Shown in pieces: positions 1 to 7,022 of a stretch of 64,000 nt of DNA (its first letter is position 1; each line of letters begins with the position of its first letter). The stretch comes from a virus, in the IMG/VR virus record IMGVR_UViG_3300036827_000034, positions 1-64,000 of that record. One strand, written 5' to 3'. The position numbers were made by a program, and so were the translations under genes. A model generated the notes under the pieces. The model made no database searches, had not been told where the DNA came from, and saw only the letters and a program-made list of their open reading frames with translations.

Positions 1-208
1 GCGGACGCTCGTTCTATGGCGAAACGATCAATATCAAATTATCGCCATGCAATGGATGCCGGGGGCAATTACGCGAAAGGAAGCGGAATCAGACCCGATC
101 TACAGCGCAAAGACTGGCTACAAAGTGCTGGAGACGTTCACCGTTCCGGGCCGTCCAATGGACGCTGAATGGGTCAAGAGCGTTAACTATGCCGCGCCGA
201 GAGACTGA
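1..208 (+). CDS. 3' end of a hypothetical protein (truncated by window edge)
   Basis: An open frame runs from base 2 to a TGA at 206-208, giving about 68 C-terminal residues with no recognised domain. The TGA shares its last base with the next gene's ATG (TGATG), so the two are translationally coupled. If the genome is circular, its 5' part lies beyond the other window end. Function unknown. Confidence 0.6.
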   Translation, partial: RTLVLWRNDQYQIIAMQWMPGAITRKEAESDPIYSAKTGYKVLETFTVPGRPMDAEWVKSVNYAAPRD

Positions 209-735
209 TGAGCGATCGCATCATAGCGATTGATTATATCTGGGATGCTGAGAACTCAGTGATGATCCCGACGCAATCCTATCTTGTTCGCGCCCGCCGC
301 CAGTACGCCAACGGCCACAAGTACCGGCTCGAAGTCCGCGAGGATCGTTCCAGCCGCAGCCATGCCCACTACTTCGCTTGCCTCAAGGACATCCACGATA
401 ACCTGTCCGACGAACAACGCACCGAATATCCGACTGTCGAACACTTGCGGAAGCGTGCGCTCATCAAATGCAAGTTCTACAATATGCGCGAGTATGCCTG
501 CGAGACGATCCGCCACGCGAAGAACCTGGAAGCTCTCGCCGGCCAGCTAGACGAATACGCCATCGTTGTCCGCAAGAACGATGTGGTTCGGGTTTACACC
601 GCAATGTCACAGGACTTGCACACCATGGACCGCGAGAAATTCACCATGTCGAAAAACGCTGTGCTTGATCTGTGTTCGGAAATGATCGGCGTCAATCGCT
701 CCACCATCGAGAAGCAAGGCGGGAAAACCGCATGA
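208..735 (+). CDS. Hypothetical phage protein, 175 aa
   Basis: Soluble protein with no signal or membrane segment. The N-terminal half has a basic run ending RSSRSHAHYFACLKDI, which weakly recalls the conserved segment of NinB/DUF1367-type recombination accessory proteins; that resemblance is by eye and not firm. It is coupled at both ends (TGATG upstream, ATGA downstream) in the rightward cassette. Such a place beside recombination genes would suit a DNA-metabolism accessory, but no catalytic motif is visible. Confidence 0.75.
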   Translation: MSDRIIAIDYIWDAENSVMIPTQSYLVRARRQYANGHKYRLEVREDRSSRSHAHYFACLKDIHDNLSDEQRTEYPTVEHLRKRALIKCKFYNMREYACETIRHAKNLEALAGQLDEYAIVVRKNDVVRVYTAMSQDLHTMDREKFTMSKNAVLDLCSEMIGVNRSTIEKQGGKTA

Positions 736-1025
736 CCTACGATCTTTTCATCTACCCCCAACGCTGCGGCTTCAAAGAACCAACCACCAGCCGCGCCGCA
801 GCCCGTTCCATGGATGTGACCGCAGGAACGATCCGCGCTGCAGTCCTGGCCGAGATCAACCGCAAGCCGCAGACCGCGGATGAAGTTGCAGCCGCGCTCG
901 GCCATACCGTGCTGACCGCCCGCCCCCGTTGCGCCGAACTCCGCGCCAAGGGGACTATCGTGGATAGCGGGGAACGGCGGACCAACGCGAGCGGCAAGCG
1001 GGCTATAGTTTGGCGGGCAGTATGA
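732..1025 (+). CDS. Small winged-helix DNA-binding protein
   Basis: 97 aa. Residues about 45-95 (TADEVAAALGHTVLTARPRC... then LRAKGTIVDSG and KRAIVW) read as a helix-turn-helix plus wing, as in small phage MarR/replication-regulator-like wHTH proteins. The ATG at 732 is chosen because it overlaps the upstream stop as ATGA; an earlier in-frame start at 672 would overlap the upstream gene needlessly. Probably a phage transcriptional or replication regulator; the target is unknown. Confidence 0.7.
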   Translation: MTYDLFIYPQRCGFKEPTTSRAAARSMDVTAGTIRAAVLAEINRKPQTADEVAAALGHTVLTARPRCAELRAKGTIVDSGERRTNASGKRAIVWRAV

Positions 1026-1546
1026 AACGACCAATCAGCGAAGCACCGAAAGATGGCACGGTTATTCTAGCCGAGATCATGCGCCATGCTGGCGTTCCTG
1101 AAACCGGAGGCTATGAGTTCACGCGGCTGAAATTCTCGGAGCCATGGTGGCGCGACGCTGAAAATGAAAACTTAGCCTATGGTGAATCGACCATTCTCTG
1201 CTGGTATGCCGATGGCACAGACCCGAAGTTGCTGACGCTAACCGAACGTACCAACTGGAATTATCAGCCGAGCAACGGTACCGGAGGAGATATTTTCTAT
1301 GGAGAATGGTGTGAGCGTTGCATCCGCGAGCGCGCGGTGCGTGACGACTACGACAAGGCCATGGCGAACGATTTAGGATGCGAGATATTTGCAAGGTCGA
1401 TGGCGTTCAACATTGGTGATCCGCAATATCCGTCCGAATGGACTTACAAACCTGATGGCGTGCCAAAATGCACGGCATTTGAACTTGACGTTGGCGAACC
1501 GAAACAAGAGGCGAGGTGTCCGCACACGCTCGACATGTTCCGATGA
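1022..1546 (+). CDS. Hypothetical phage protein, 174 aa
   Basis: Coupled by ATGA to both neighbours. The N-terminus (about 1-85) is rich in aromatic residues. The C-terminal part has spaced cysteines (GEWCERCIRERAV, then LGCEIFARS and PKCTAF) suggestive of a metal-binding or disulphide-free zinc fold. No family assigned. The start at 1022 was preferred over 1010 because of the ATGA overlap. Confidence 0.7.
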   Translation: MKRPISEAPKDGTVILAEIMRHAGVPETGGYEFTRLKFSEPWWRDAENENLAYGESTILCWYADGTDPKLLTLTERTNWNYQPSNGTGGDIFYGEWCERCIRERAVRDDYDKAMANDLGCEIFARSMAFNIGDPQYPSEWTYKPDGVPKCTAFELDVGEPKQEARCPHTLDMFR

Positions 1547-1974
1547 AAAGGCCGAGGCCGCATATTCCTTGGTCGGTTCGCTACCTTGTCATTGGTCGGC
1601 AAGTCGTGGCGGCTAAGCTTGATCCGGTAACTGACTTGATATGTCTGTCAGCGAAGAAAGCCGCAGAAATAAATATCCGTATTTTGTTCGGCAATGAGAA
1701 AGTCCATCTGGATCACGACCCGCCGCTTCGGGTGCGCTCATTCAACGAACGGACGGGCGAATACGATCCGCCAGCAAACAGCGCCGATCATTTGACCTAT
1801 CGAACTGTCACCGACCATCGCCGCAAAACAAATGACCGCGGAGAAGGCGCGCAATTCCCCGACAGAGTTCTCATCAACCGCGCCCGCCGCCGCGACAAGC
1901 CAAAGCGCAAACGCTCGCGCCCGATACAATCTAGACCGTTCCAGAAAGTCCACCGACCATTCAGGAGTATGTAA
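1543..1974 (+). CDS. HNH-type endonuclease-like protein
   Basis: 143 aa. The order is LDHDPPLRVR (about 59-68), then ADHLTYRTVTDHRRKTNDRG (about 87-106), followed by a strongly basic tail. The H-D-P / D-H / H-x3-K-T-N pattern matches small phage HNH nucleases that nick or cut DNA with one bound metal. Such genes commonly sit in early or packaging regions. It starts in an ATGA overlap with the upstream gene. A degenerate HNH protein remains possible because the first zinc-binding cysteines are absent. Confidence 0.65.
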   Translation: MKRPRPHIPWSVRYLVIGRQVVAAKLDPVTDLICLSAKKAAEINIRILFGNEKVHLDHDPPLRVRSFNERTGEYDPPANSADHLTYRTVTDHRRKTNDRGEGAQFPDRVLINRARRRDKPKRKRSRPIQSRPFQKVHRPFRSM

Positions 1975-1976
1975 CC

Positions 1977-2198
1977 ATGCTTGATTCCCGCGTCCGCCGC
2001 ATCCTCGTCGCCCTCGACCGCTTCAAGTTTGCTGTCCCATCGCATCTTATCATCGACCCAAATACATGCCCGCCCGGAGTGATGGGCGCTACTCTCTTGC
2101 GGGCAAAGCGCGAGGGCTTGGTTGAATGCAACATCACCAGCCACAACGTCCGCGAATGGCTGATCTCTGACGCAGGAAAAGCCGCAATCCGGCAATAA
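1977..2198 (+). CDS. Small hypothetical protein, winged-helix-like
   Basis: 73 aa, preceded by an AGGAG ribosome-binding site about 9 nt upstream. The pattern of an N-terminal helix (RVRRILVALDRF), GATLLRAKREGLVE and a terminal EWLISDAGKAAIR resembles a minimal winged helix ending in the ...T.AG....  motif of MarR-like proteins. Regulatory role inferred only. Confidence 0.65.
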   Translation: MLDSRVRRILVALDRFKFAVPSHLIIDPNTCPPGVMGATLLRAKREGLVECNITSHNVREWLISDAGKAAIRQ

Positions 2199-2249
2199 AG
2201 AAACGGCGCCGACTTGCGCCAGCGCCGAAGTTTGATAACGGGAGGACTC

Positions 2250-2726
2250 ATGAAGTCCGACAGCGATACGCCTCAATCCGAAGCTTCACAACCCAAGGGG
2301 GATGCAATGTCGATGATGACTGTGGACAAGGAACCGATTGACGAGCTACGCGCGCTGATCGGCGTTTCAGAAGAACCAGCCGTCGAGGACGAAACTGACC
2401 TTGTTTCCGACAGCGTGAAGTCGCTCGCGGTCAACCTTGATTCCCTGATCCAGCAGATCAAGGCTGATCCCGCAATGCCGAAGCTCGGCATCATAGCTGG
2501 TTCCGGCTTTCACAAAGGCTTCACCATCATTGCCGACGACATCATTAAGATGGCCGATGAGCATGTCGAGCGGGCGATGCAAACGCGCGACGAAGCTCAC
2601 GAGTTGGCCGAACAGATCAAACGATGTGGCGCGATCTTGTGCCGGCGTCTCGAGGAGGAATCCGTCCGCGGATTCCAAGTCTCACGGATCGCCAAGCTCT
2701 CGCGCAAGATGATCGCTGAGTCCTGA
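2250..2726 (+). CDS. Hypothetical helical protein, 158 aa
   Basis: The ATG at 2250 is chosen over the earlier 2214 because GGAGG lies 5 nt upstream. The first 60 residues are acidic and low-complexity; the rest is strongly helical (IIKMADEHVERAMQTRDEA, then HELAEQIKRCGAIL). No signal or catalytic motif. It may be a DNA- or protein-binding accessory of the rightward operon; function unknown. Confidence 0.7.
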   Translation: MKSDSDTPQSEASQPKGDAMSMMTVDKEPIDELRALIGVSEEPAVEDETDLVSDSVKSLAVNLDSLIQQIKADPAMPKLGIIAGSGFHKGFTIIADDIIKMADEHVERAMQTRDEAHELAEQIKRCGAILCRRLEEESVRGFQVSRIAKLSRKMIAES

Positions 2727-2743
2727 TCCGACCGACCATCGCC

Positions 2744-3100
2744 TTGTTCTTAATGGCCGGGTTAAGCCCGGTCATTGCTGGCGAGCTTGGCATAGCATCG
2801 ACATTCATTGAGTTTGCGGTCGCCTGCCCTGGCAAGAAATTCTCAGCAGATGCCAGAGTTGCCGCGCACAGAACATTGCCATGCGGATCATTGGCGCTTG
2901 TCCGCAATCTGAAAACCAAACAATCGGTCGTAGTCGAAATCATTGATCGTGGCCCGCACCGCGATGGGAGGGTTATTGACCTGTCCCCATTGGCCGCGCG
3001 GGAAATCGGATCGGATGGTTTGGCGCAAGTCGAAGTAACGCCAATAACCGGCTTCCAAGCACTATGGCGTCAGCGGATAGGAATTGGGGTTTCTGATTAG
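2744..3100 (+). CDS. RlpA-like double-psi beta-barrel protein, exported
   Basis: 118 aa. The N-terminus is hydrophobic and ends in a cleavable-looking signal (LMAGLSPVIAG). The rest matches the RlpA double-psi beta-barrel: the AAHRTLPCGSLALVRNL, VVVEIIDRGPH and RVIDLSPLAAREIG blocks are all present. RlpA-family proteins bind or cleave naked septal peptidoglycan. The start is uncertain: TTG at 2744 or ATG at 2753. In a phage this may modify the host wall or aid lysis. It is the last rightward gene before the convergent lysis cassette. Confidence 0.8.
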   Translation: MFLMAGLSPVIAGELGIASTFIEFAVACPGKKFSADARVAAHRTLPCGSLALVRNLKTKQSVVVEIIDRGPHRDGRVIDLSPLAAREIGSDGLAQVEVTPITGFQALWRQRIGIGVSD

Positions 3101-3177
3101 AACTGCCGAGCAAAAAGCAGAACAATGCCGCCCGCAACCAAAAACAATCCTAGGATTAGAAGGGGGTCATGTGGCAT
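3097..3177 (-). CDS. Candidate 26-aa single-pass membrane peptide
   Basis: The ATG lies 1 nt after the stop of the spanin-like gene. The peptide is MPHDPL followed by a continuous hydrophobic helix (LILGLFLVAGGIVLLF) and ARQF. It fills the gap before the convergent rlpA-like gene and overlaps its last bases. There is no strong ribosome-binding site, so coupling to the upstream gene would be needed. It could be a small lysis or regulatory peptide. Confidence 0.4.
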   Translation of the reverse strand: MPHDPLLILGLFLVAGGIVLLFARQF

Positions 3178-3178
3178 T

Positions 3179-3568
3179 TCATTTGCGAGGGACAATTGAC
3201 GTGATTCGCGAAAGCTCGTCAGCAATTTTTGAAAGCGTTTGATTTGCCGTCTCCTGTTTGGTTTCGGCAACCGCTAGGCGAGTATCCAGCTTGCCTAGGA
3301 TTTCCAAGTTCTTGTTCTGCGCTTCGAGGAACTGCTTACGCAATTCTTCCTTGGCTTTGAGATCGACATCAGTCGTCGTCTTGGTTTCAATCTGCAACTT
3401 CTCAATCGCCGCGCTGTGCTGTGTCAGCGTAGCGCCAGTAGTGAAGTAGAACGCCAGCACGCCAAAGCCAATCGTCAATAGCGGAATGCCACCGACATTG
3501 ATTAGCGTGCCGAGGTTGAATGGGCTTGGCGGCTTTCCGTAGCGATTAGCTGGCCGGGACCGTGACAT
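3179..3568 (-). CDS. Membrane-anchored coiled-coil protein, spanin-like
   Basis: 129 aa. One transmembrane segment at about 26-44 (VGGIPLLTIGFGVLAFYF) is followed by an 80-residue heptad-rich helix rich in Lys/Glu/Gln. That is the architecture of an inner-membrane spanin: short cytoplasmic tail, TM anchor, periplasmic coiled coil. It sits at the end of the endolysin-holin cassette. No separate outer-membrane lipoprotein spanin was found, so the call stays tentative. Confidence 0.6.
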   Translation of the reverse strand: MSRSRPANRYGKPPSPFNLGTLINVGGIPLLTIGFGVLAFYFTTGATLTQHSAAIEKLQIETKTTTDVDLKAKEELRKQFLEAQNKNLEILGKLDTRLAVAETKQETANQTLSKIADELSRITSIVPRK

Positions 3569-3593
3569 TTTTCATCACCGCAAGGAATGCGGC

Positions 3594-4331
3594 TCAGTAA
3601 TAAACGCCGAATCCAACGCGGTACTGATTGCCGACTTTGCCGCAACCGCCCGTGATGTTGCTGACGCCGGCACAGACCGAGTTGGCACCAAAACCGACTT
3701 CGGCCCAAGTATCGACCGCGATGCCCTTAGACAGTTGCCCCATCATGCCGACGCCAGCCGTTGGCATCACCCGCCATGCACGGTTCTGCGACAGGCCGAA
3801 GTTGACGGAAATATCATCCTCGCGCACGCCCGCTGCGAGATATGGATGGACGTTGGTAGCGACCTGTCCATTCGGCAGCGGCGGGAACGGAGGAGTAGTC
3901 GGCAGGCCGAGTGTCGGGAACAGCGACAGAAAGTTAGTCAGCGGCGTGCCGAGCTTCACGCGCTGCTCGAACGTCGCAGGCCCGGAGAAGGCAAATCCGG
4001 GCGTGTTGCCGTTGAAGTTCTGCCAATCGAAAATGCCCTCAACCGCGTAGAACACCTGACCGCCATTCGACCATGCGTAGCCGAGCGTGCCGCCGACACC
4101 GATTTCATTGCTGACCAGCGAGTTCGGATTGACACCGACGCCTGCCGCTTCGACCGAGCCGCCACCGCCCATGGTGTTGATGCCGAAATAGATGCCGCTG
4201 GTCGTGTACGGATAGCCGTTGAACAACGCGCTTCTGACGATGGGCTGCGCCTTGGTCGGCAACAGCACATCGGCGGCGAAGGCGGAAGTCGAAACAAGGA
4301 TGGCAGCTAGACTGAGAACAAGCTTGCGCAT
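3594..4331 (-). CDS. Outer-membrane beta-barrel protein with Sec signal (phage-borne)
   Basis: 245 aa. A classic signal peptide (MRKLVLSLAAILVSTSAFA, cleavage before ADVLL) leads into alternating Gly/aromatic strands and a C-terminal ...VGFGVYY, the aromatic beta-barrel assembly signal. It resembles the Omp25/Omp31-type barrels abundant in Rhizobiales. The ATG at 4331 is chosen because GGGGAG precedes it and the signal peptide begins there. Phage-encoded porins are known to replace host receptors and block superinfection; that role here is inference. Confidence 0.8.
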   Translation of the reverse strand: MRKLVLSLAAILVSTSAFAADVLLPTKAQPIVRSALFNGYPYTTSGIYFGINTMGGGGSVEAAGVGVNPNSLVSNEIGVGGTLGYAWSNGGQVFYAVEGIFDWQNFNGNTPGFAFSGPATFEQRVKLGTPLTNFLSLFPTLGLPTTPPFPPLPNGQVATNVHPYLAAGVREDDISVNFGLSQNRAWRVMPTAGVGMMGQLSKGIAVDTWAEVGFGANSVCAGVSNITGGCGKVGNQYRVGFGVYY

Positions 4332-4356
4332 GGTGGTGCTCCCCTTTGTGTTTAAG

Positions 4357-4725
4357 TTATGCGGCTTTCGCAGTTGCTTCAACAGCGGCTTTCGCAGCCG
4401 GGATGGCTTCGATCTTGTCTTGCTTTGGATCAAGCGCGAGGATGGCAGCGGTTTGGTTCGCCTTGGAATTGAGAAGGATGCTTTCGACACCCGGCATTGC
4501 TTGCACGGCTTTAAGCTGAGCCACTTGGCCGCTGGCAAAATACAACACCACGCTGAGGAAGCCGCTCACGAAGCCAGAGATAGAAATGATTTCCTTAACG
4601 ACGACAGGAGCCATTGATCCGAGCGGCGAAAAAATGTCGGTCAATTGCGTGCCTGCACCAGAGAGAAATCCAAGTGCCGCAATTGCCAAGGTGATCTTTT
4701 GGACGCTGGTAAGATTATTAAACAT
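4357..4725 (-). CDS. Holin-like protein, two transmembrane segments
   Basis: 122 aa. Two hydrophobic helices (about 10-28 and 42-62) are followed by a QAMPGVESILLNSKANQT block and an Ala/Lys-rich tail, a recurrent form of Rhizobiales phage holins. It would make the inner-membrane lesion that releases the endolysin encoded immediately upstream. The ATG at 4725 has GGAG at proper distance; it overlaps the end of the endolysin gene by less than a codon. Confidence 0.75.
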   Translation of the reverse strand: MFNNLTSVQKITLAIAALGFLSGAGTQLTDIFSPLGSMAPVVVKEIISISGFVSGFLSVVLYFASGQVAQLKAVQAMPGVESILLNSKANQTAAILALDPKQDKIEAIPAAKAAVEATAKAA

Positions 4726-4727
4726 GC

Positions 4728-5549
4728 TCAATCTCCGTGGTCTGCCAGAGCCTTGTCCAATGCCGCCTTTGTAACAGGGCCGAAAAGGCCGTCGCTAACT
4801 AAATTGTGGACAACTTGGAACTGCCGCAGGGCTTCGCGGGTGCGCCGTCCGTATGACCCGTCCACGACGAGCGGTGGATTCTGCCCCAATTTATTCAATC
4901 CGGCTTGCACCGATGCCGCACCGATGACGCCTTCCGGCGCAGGCTGAGGTGCAGGAATGACCGATGGGGCTTGAACAATCGGGATGGCATCCCCGACTTT
5001 CAGCGACGGGTCTTTCTCCATGATGCTGAGCAGAACCGGGATGACGCCAAGCTGCGTATCGACGTGATTTGCATCCCAAACCCCATCAGCGACATATTTG
5101 CCACGGCTGTAGATATTCGTACCGGCCCAGAGGTATCCGGTGTGAATGCCATGCGCGCGAGGTCCAAAACCGTTCCAGCTTTCCCCGCGGTAACAAGCAA
5201 ATGGCAATGTCCACGCCGCAGTCCCGTCCAGATGGTCATACTTGATCGCGTCAATCGCGCCGGTTGACCAATTCGGAAATGGCCCGCGCCCTTTCGGCAC
5301 AAGCCGTGTCACTCGCCCGAGCGGTTCGCCATTGCCGAGATAGGTATTCAGATTGCCGGATGATTCGCGCTCGTTCAGCGCCATGATAAATGCTGCGGGC
5401 ACTCCGGTCTGCGAAGTGACGGCGGTATAAAACGCCTTGTCCTTGAGCAAGCGCGCCGCTGCTTGATCCGCCAAAGGCTTGCGCTGCACCTGACAGATCG
5501 AAAGCAAATTCTTGTATTCCGGTTCGAGTTCTGAAAACGGATGGTTCAT
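4728..5549 (-). CDS. Endolysin: lysozyme-like domain plus C-terminal peptidoglycan-binding domain
   Basis: 273 aa. The catalytic N-terminal domain contains MALNERESSGN (about 61-71), giving the putative general acid Glu, and the FGPRAHGIHTGYLWAGTN block typical of a widespread phage muramidase/transglycosylase-like endolysin. Residues about 205-270 (VQAGLNKLG..., VDGSYGRRTREALRQFQ, DGLFGPVTKAALD) form a PG_binding_1 domain. No signal peptide, so release depends on the holin. ATGA overlap with the upstream gene. Confidence 0.88.
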   Translation of the reverse strand: MNHPFSELEPEYKNLLSICQVQRKPLADQAAARLLKDKAFYTAVTSQTGVPAAFIMALNERESSGNLNTYLGNGEPLGRVTRLVPKGRGPFPNWSTGAIDAIKYDHLDGTAAWTLPFACYRGESWNGFGPRAHGIHTGYLWAGTNIYSRGKYVADGVWDANHVDTQLGVIPVLLSIMEKDPSLKVGDAIPIVQAPSVIPAPQPAPEGVIGAASVQAGLNKLGQNPPLVVDGSYGRRTREALRQFQVVHNLVSDGLFGPVTKAALDKALADHGD

Positions 5550-5998
5550 TTGAGACCAGACCTCTCCAACTGCTGGATCAACGGCGCGTGTGGTGCAATA
5601 CGCTTTATCACCTTGAACTCAGCTTCGACACCAGCCTTGTTCTGATCTTCCGCATAGAGCTTCAACAAGTTCGTATGTAGGTCAGCCGCATACGGGTTAT
5701 CCCGCAACGCTGCCTGCACTCGTTCGATCGCCATATTCCGCGTTACCTGTGTCGGCTCCGTTGCGACGTAGAGATACGCCGGTCCATTCCTGATCCGATA
5801 CTCGAGCGGGAACAGCCGGTTTGCCATTTCCAGTGCTGGCATCGCGGCGGCAAAGTTGCCGGACATTTGCCAGCCCCATGCGTATTGCTGTTCGGCAAGC
5901 ATTGATGTCATCGCGTAGAACAGGCCCGCCGCCAGCGCAGCGCCCCGCCACCACAGCGAAGCAGGCGGCAGTCGCGGGCATGTGAAGCGGGAAGCCAA
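5546..5998 (-). CDS. TM-anchored helical-repeat protein overlapping the ligase-like gene (copy 1)
   Basis: Start uncertain. TTG at 5998 gives 150 aa, nearly the length of its paralogue at 38672-39136 (154 aa). An N-terminal membrane anchor (LWWRGAALAAGLFYAM) is followed by a TPR-like helical region (GNFAAAMPALEMANRLFPLE, NPYAADLHTNLLKLYAEDQN). The domain probably faces the periplasm. Its 5' third lies inside the ligase-like gene in the +1 frame. No good Shine-Dalgarno is visible, so translational coupling or frameshifting is possible. In-frame ATGs lie further in. Confidence 0.65.
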   Translation of the reverse strand: MASRFTCPRLPPASLWWRGAALAAGLFYAMTSMLAEQQYAWGWQMSGNFAAAMPALEMANRLFPLEYRIRNGPAYLYVATEPTQVTRNMAIERVQAALRDNPYAADLHTNLLKLYAEDQNKAGVEAEFKVIKRIAPHAPLIQQLERSGLK

Positions 5999-7022
5999 AC
6001 ATGGTCTGCACCATGAAGCCGAGGAAGATTGCTTTCTCCGTCGCCATGGTAGAGCGCCAAACACTGACCGCAAATGCCACAGGGATGATCGCACCGATGC
6101 CCATTTCGTAAATGAACTCCAGGAGATCGTTGTGGGCATGTTCCGGCCTTGCGTAGAGCGTGTCGATGCGATGTCCAATATCAGGGAAGGTTACATAGTA
6201 CGAACCCAAGCCCCTGCCAAACCAAGTGAAGCCATCGACGGTATCGTGCCAGATCGAAATCCGCTCGACCACGCTGCCGTCGAAATGGATCATGTAATAA
6301 ATCCCGACGATCGGCGCGGTCACAGCGCCTACCCCGACCAGCAAACGCGGATAGCGACCGATCATCATCAAGCCCAGTACCGCAATGACCGATACCAGCG
6401 CACCGCGCGAATAGAGGAATGTGCCAGCGAGGTTGATCGGAGTAGCCAGCAACGCGGCCCAATTCACCGAAGACCAAACAGCGTTGCCGATCGGGATGAT
6501 TTCAGTTGGCAAGAGATATTGGCAGATATTCAAGGCTACCAATGGAACGAACCACCACAGCCGCTCGTAAACCAATCCGATCAGCACGAGTGCAGCCAGT
6601 TCGGCGCCCATGTCCTTGTTCATGAACAAGCCGCCCGGCATCGAGACTTGCGGCAATCCTGTCCAACCGTAAATCTGCATATAGACGATGACGCTGTTGA
6701 TCGTCAGACCGCACGCCGCGCCGATCAGCAAGCCGCGAATGGATTTCAATTCAGCCGCGACCATGAACGCGAAGAACGTGAACAGCAGCTTGAGAAAGTT
6801 CGCCCACCACTCAACCGGCACTTCGGTCCAGAACAGAGACACCGCGCCGTAGCCGAGCATCAGCATGAACAGCACATGCGATGTCGTCATGCGGATGCGA
6901 ATGCGAAACAAGGCAATCGCCCCGACAATCGCAATAAATCCCCAACGCGGCGTGGTCGCAGACGACGCTATGAAAGGCCACATCAAGACTGTGAGGATGA
7001 AAGCGACGAAGCCGCCTATCAT
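5697..7022 (-). CDS. O-antigen ligase/polymerase-like membrane protein (copy 1)
   Basis: 441 aa with about ten hydrophobic segments. The Wzy_C signature is present: a periplasmic loop with GRGLGSYYVTFPDIG, then EHAHNDLLEFIYEMGIGAI and the terminal FGFPLHMPATA helix. Family members join or transfer lipid-linked glycans in the inner membrane. The last ~65 residues are polar and out of character because they are overprinted by the next gene. Starts in an ATGA overlap with the tail-fibre gene. In a phage it may alter host surface polysaccharide (seroconversion, exclusion). Confidence 0.78.
   Translation of the reverse strand: MIGGFVAFILTVLMWPFIASSATTPRWGFIAIVGAIALFRIRIRMTTSHVLFMLMLGYGAVSLFWTEVPVEWWANFLKLLFTFFAFMVAAELKSIRGLLIGAACGLTINSVIVYMQIYGWTGLPQVSMPGGLFMNKDMGAELAALVLIGLVYERLWWFVPLVALNICQYLLPTEIIPIGNAVWSSVNWAALLATPINLAGTFLYSRGALVSVIAVLGLMMIGRYPRLLVGVGAVTAPIVGIYYMIHFDGSVVERISIWHDTVDGFTWFGRGLGSYYVTFPDIGHRIDTLYARPEHAHNDLLEFIYEMGIGAIIPVAFAVSVWRSTMATEKAIFLGFMVQTMFGFPLHMPATAACFAVVAGRCAGGGPVLRDDINACRTAIRMGLANVRQLCRRDASTGNGKPAVPARVSDQEWTGVSLRRNGADTGNAEYGDRTSAGSVAG

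Noticed and set aside
3147-3158. 12-bp palindrome AATCCTAGGATT
   Set aside because: Lies within the candidate 26-aa peptide gene; a single short palindrome without a repeat partner is not meaningful.
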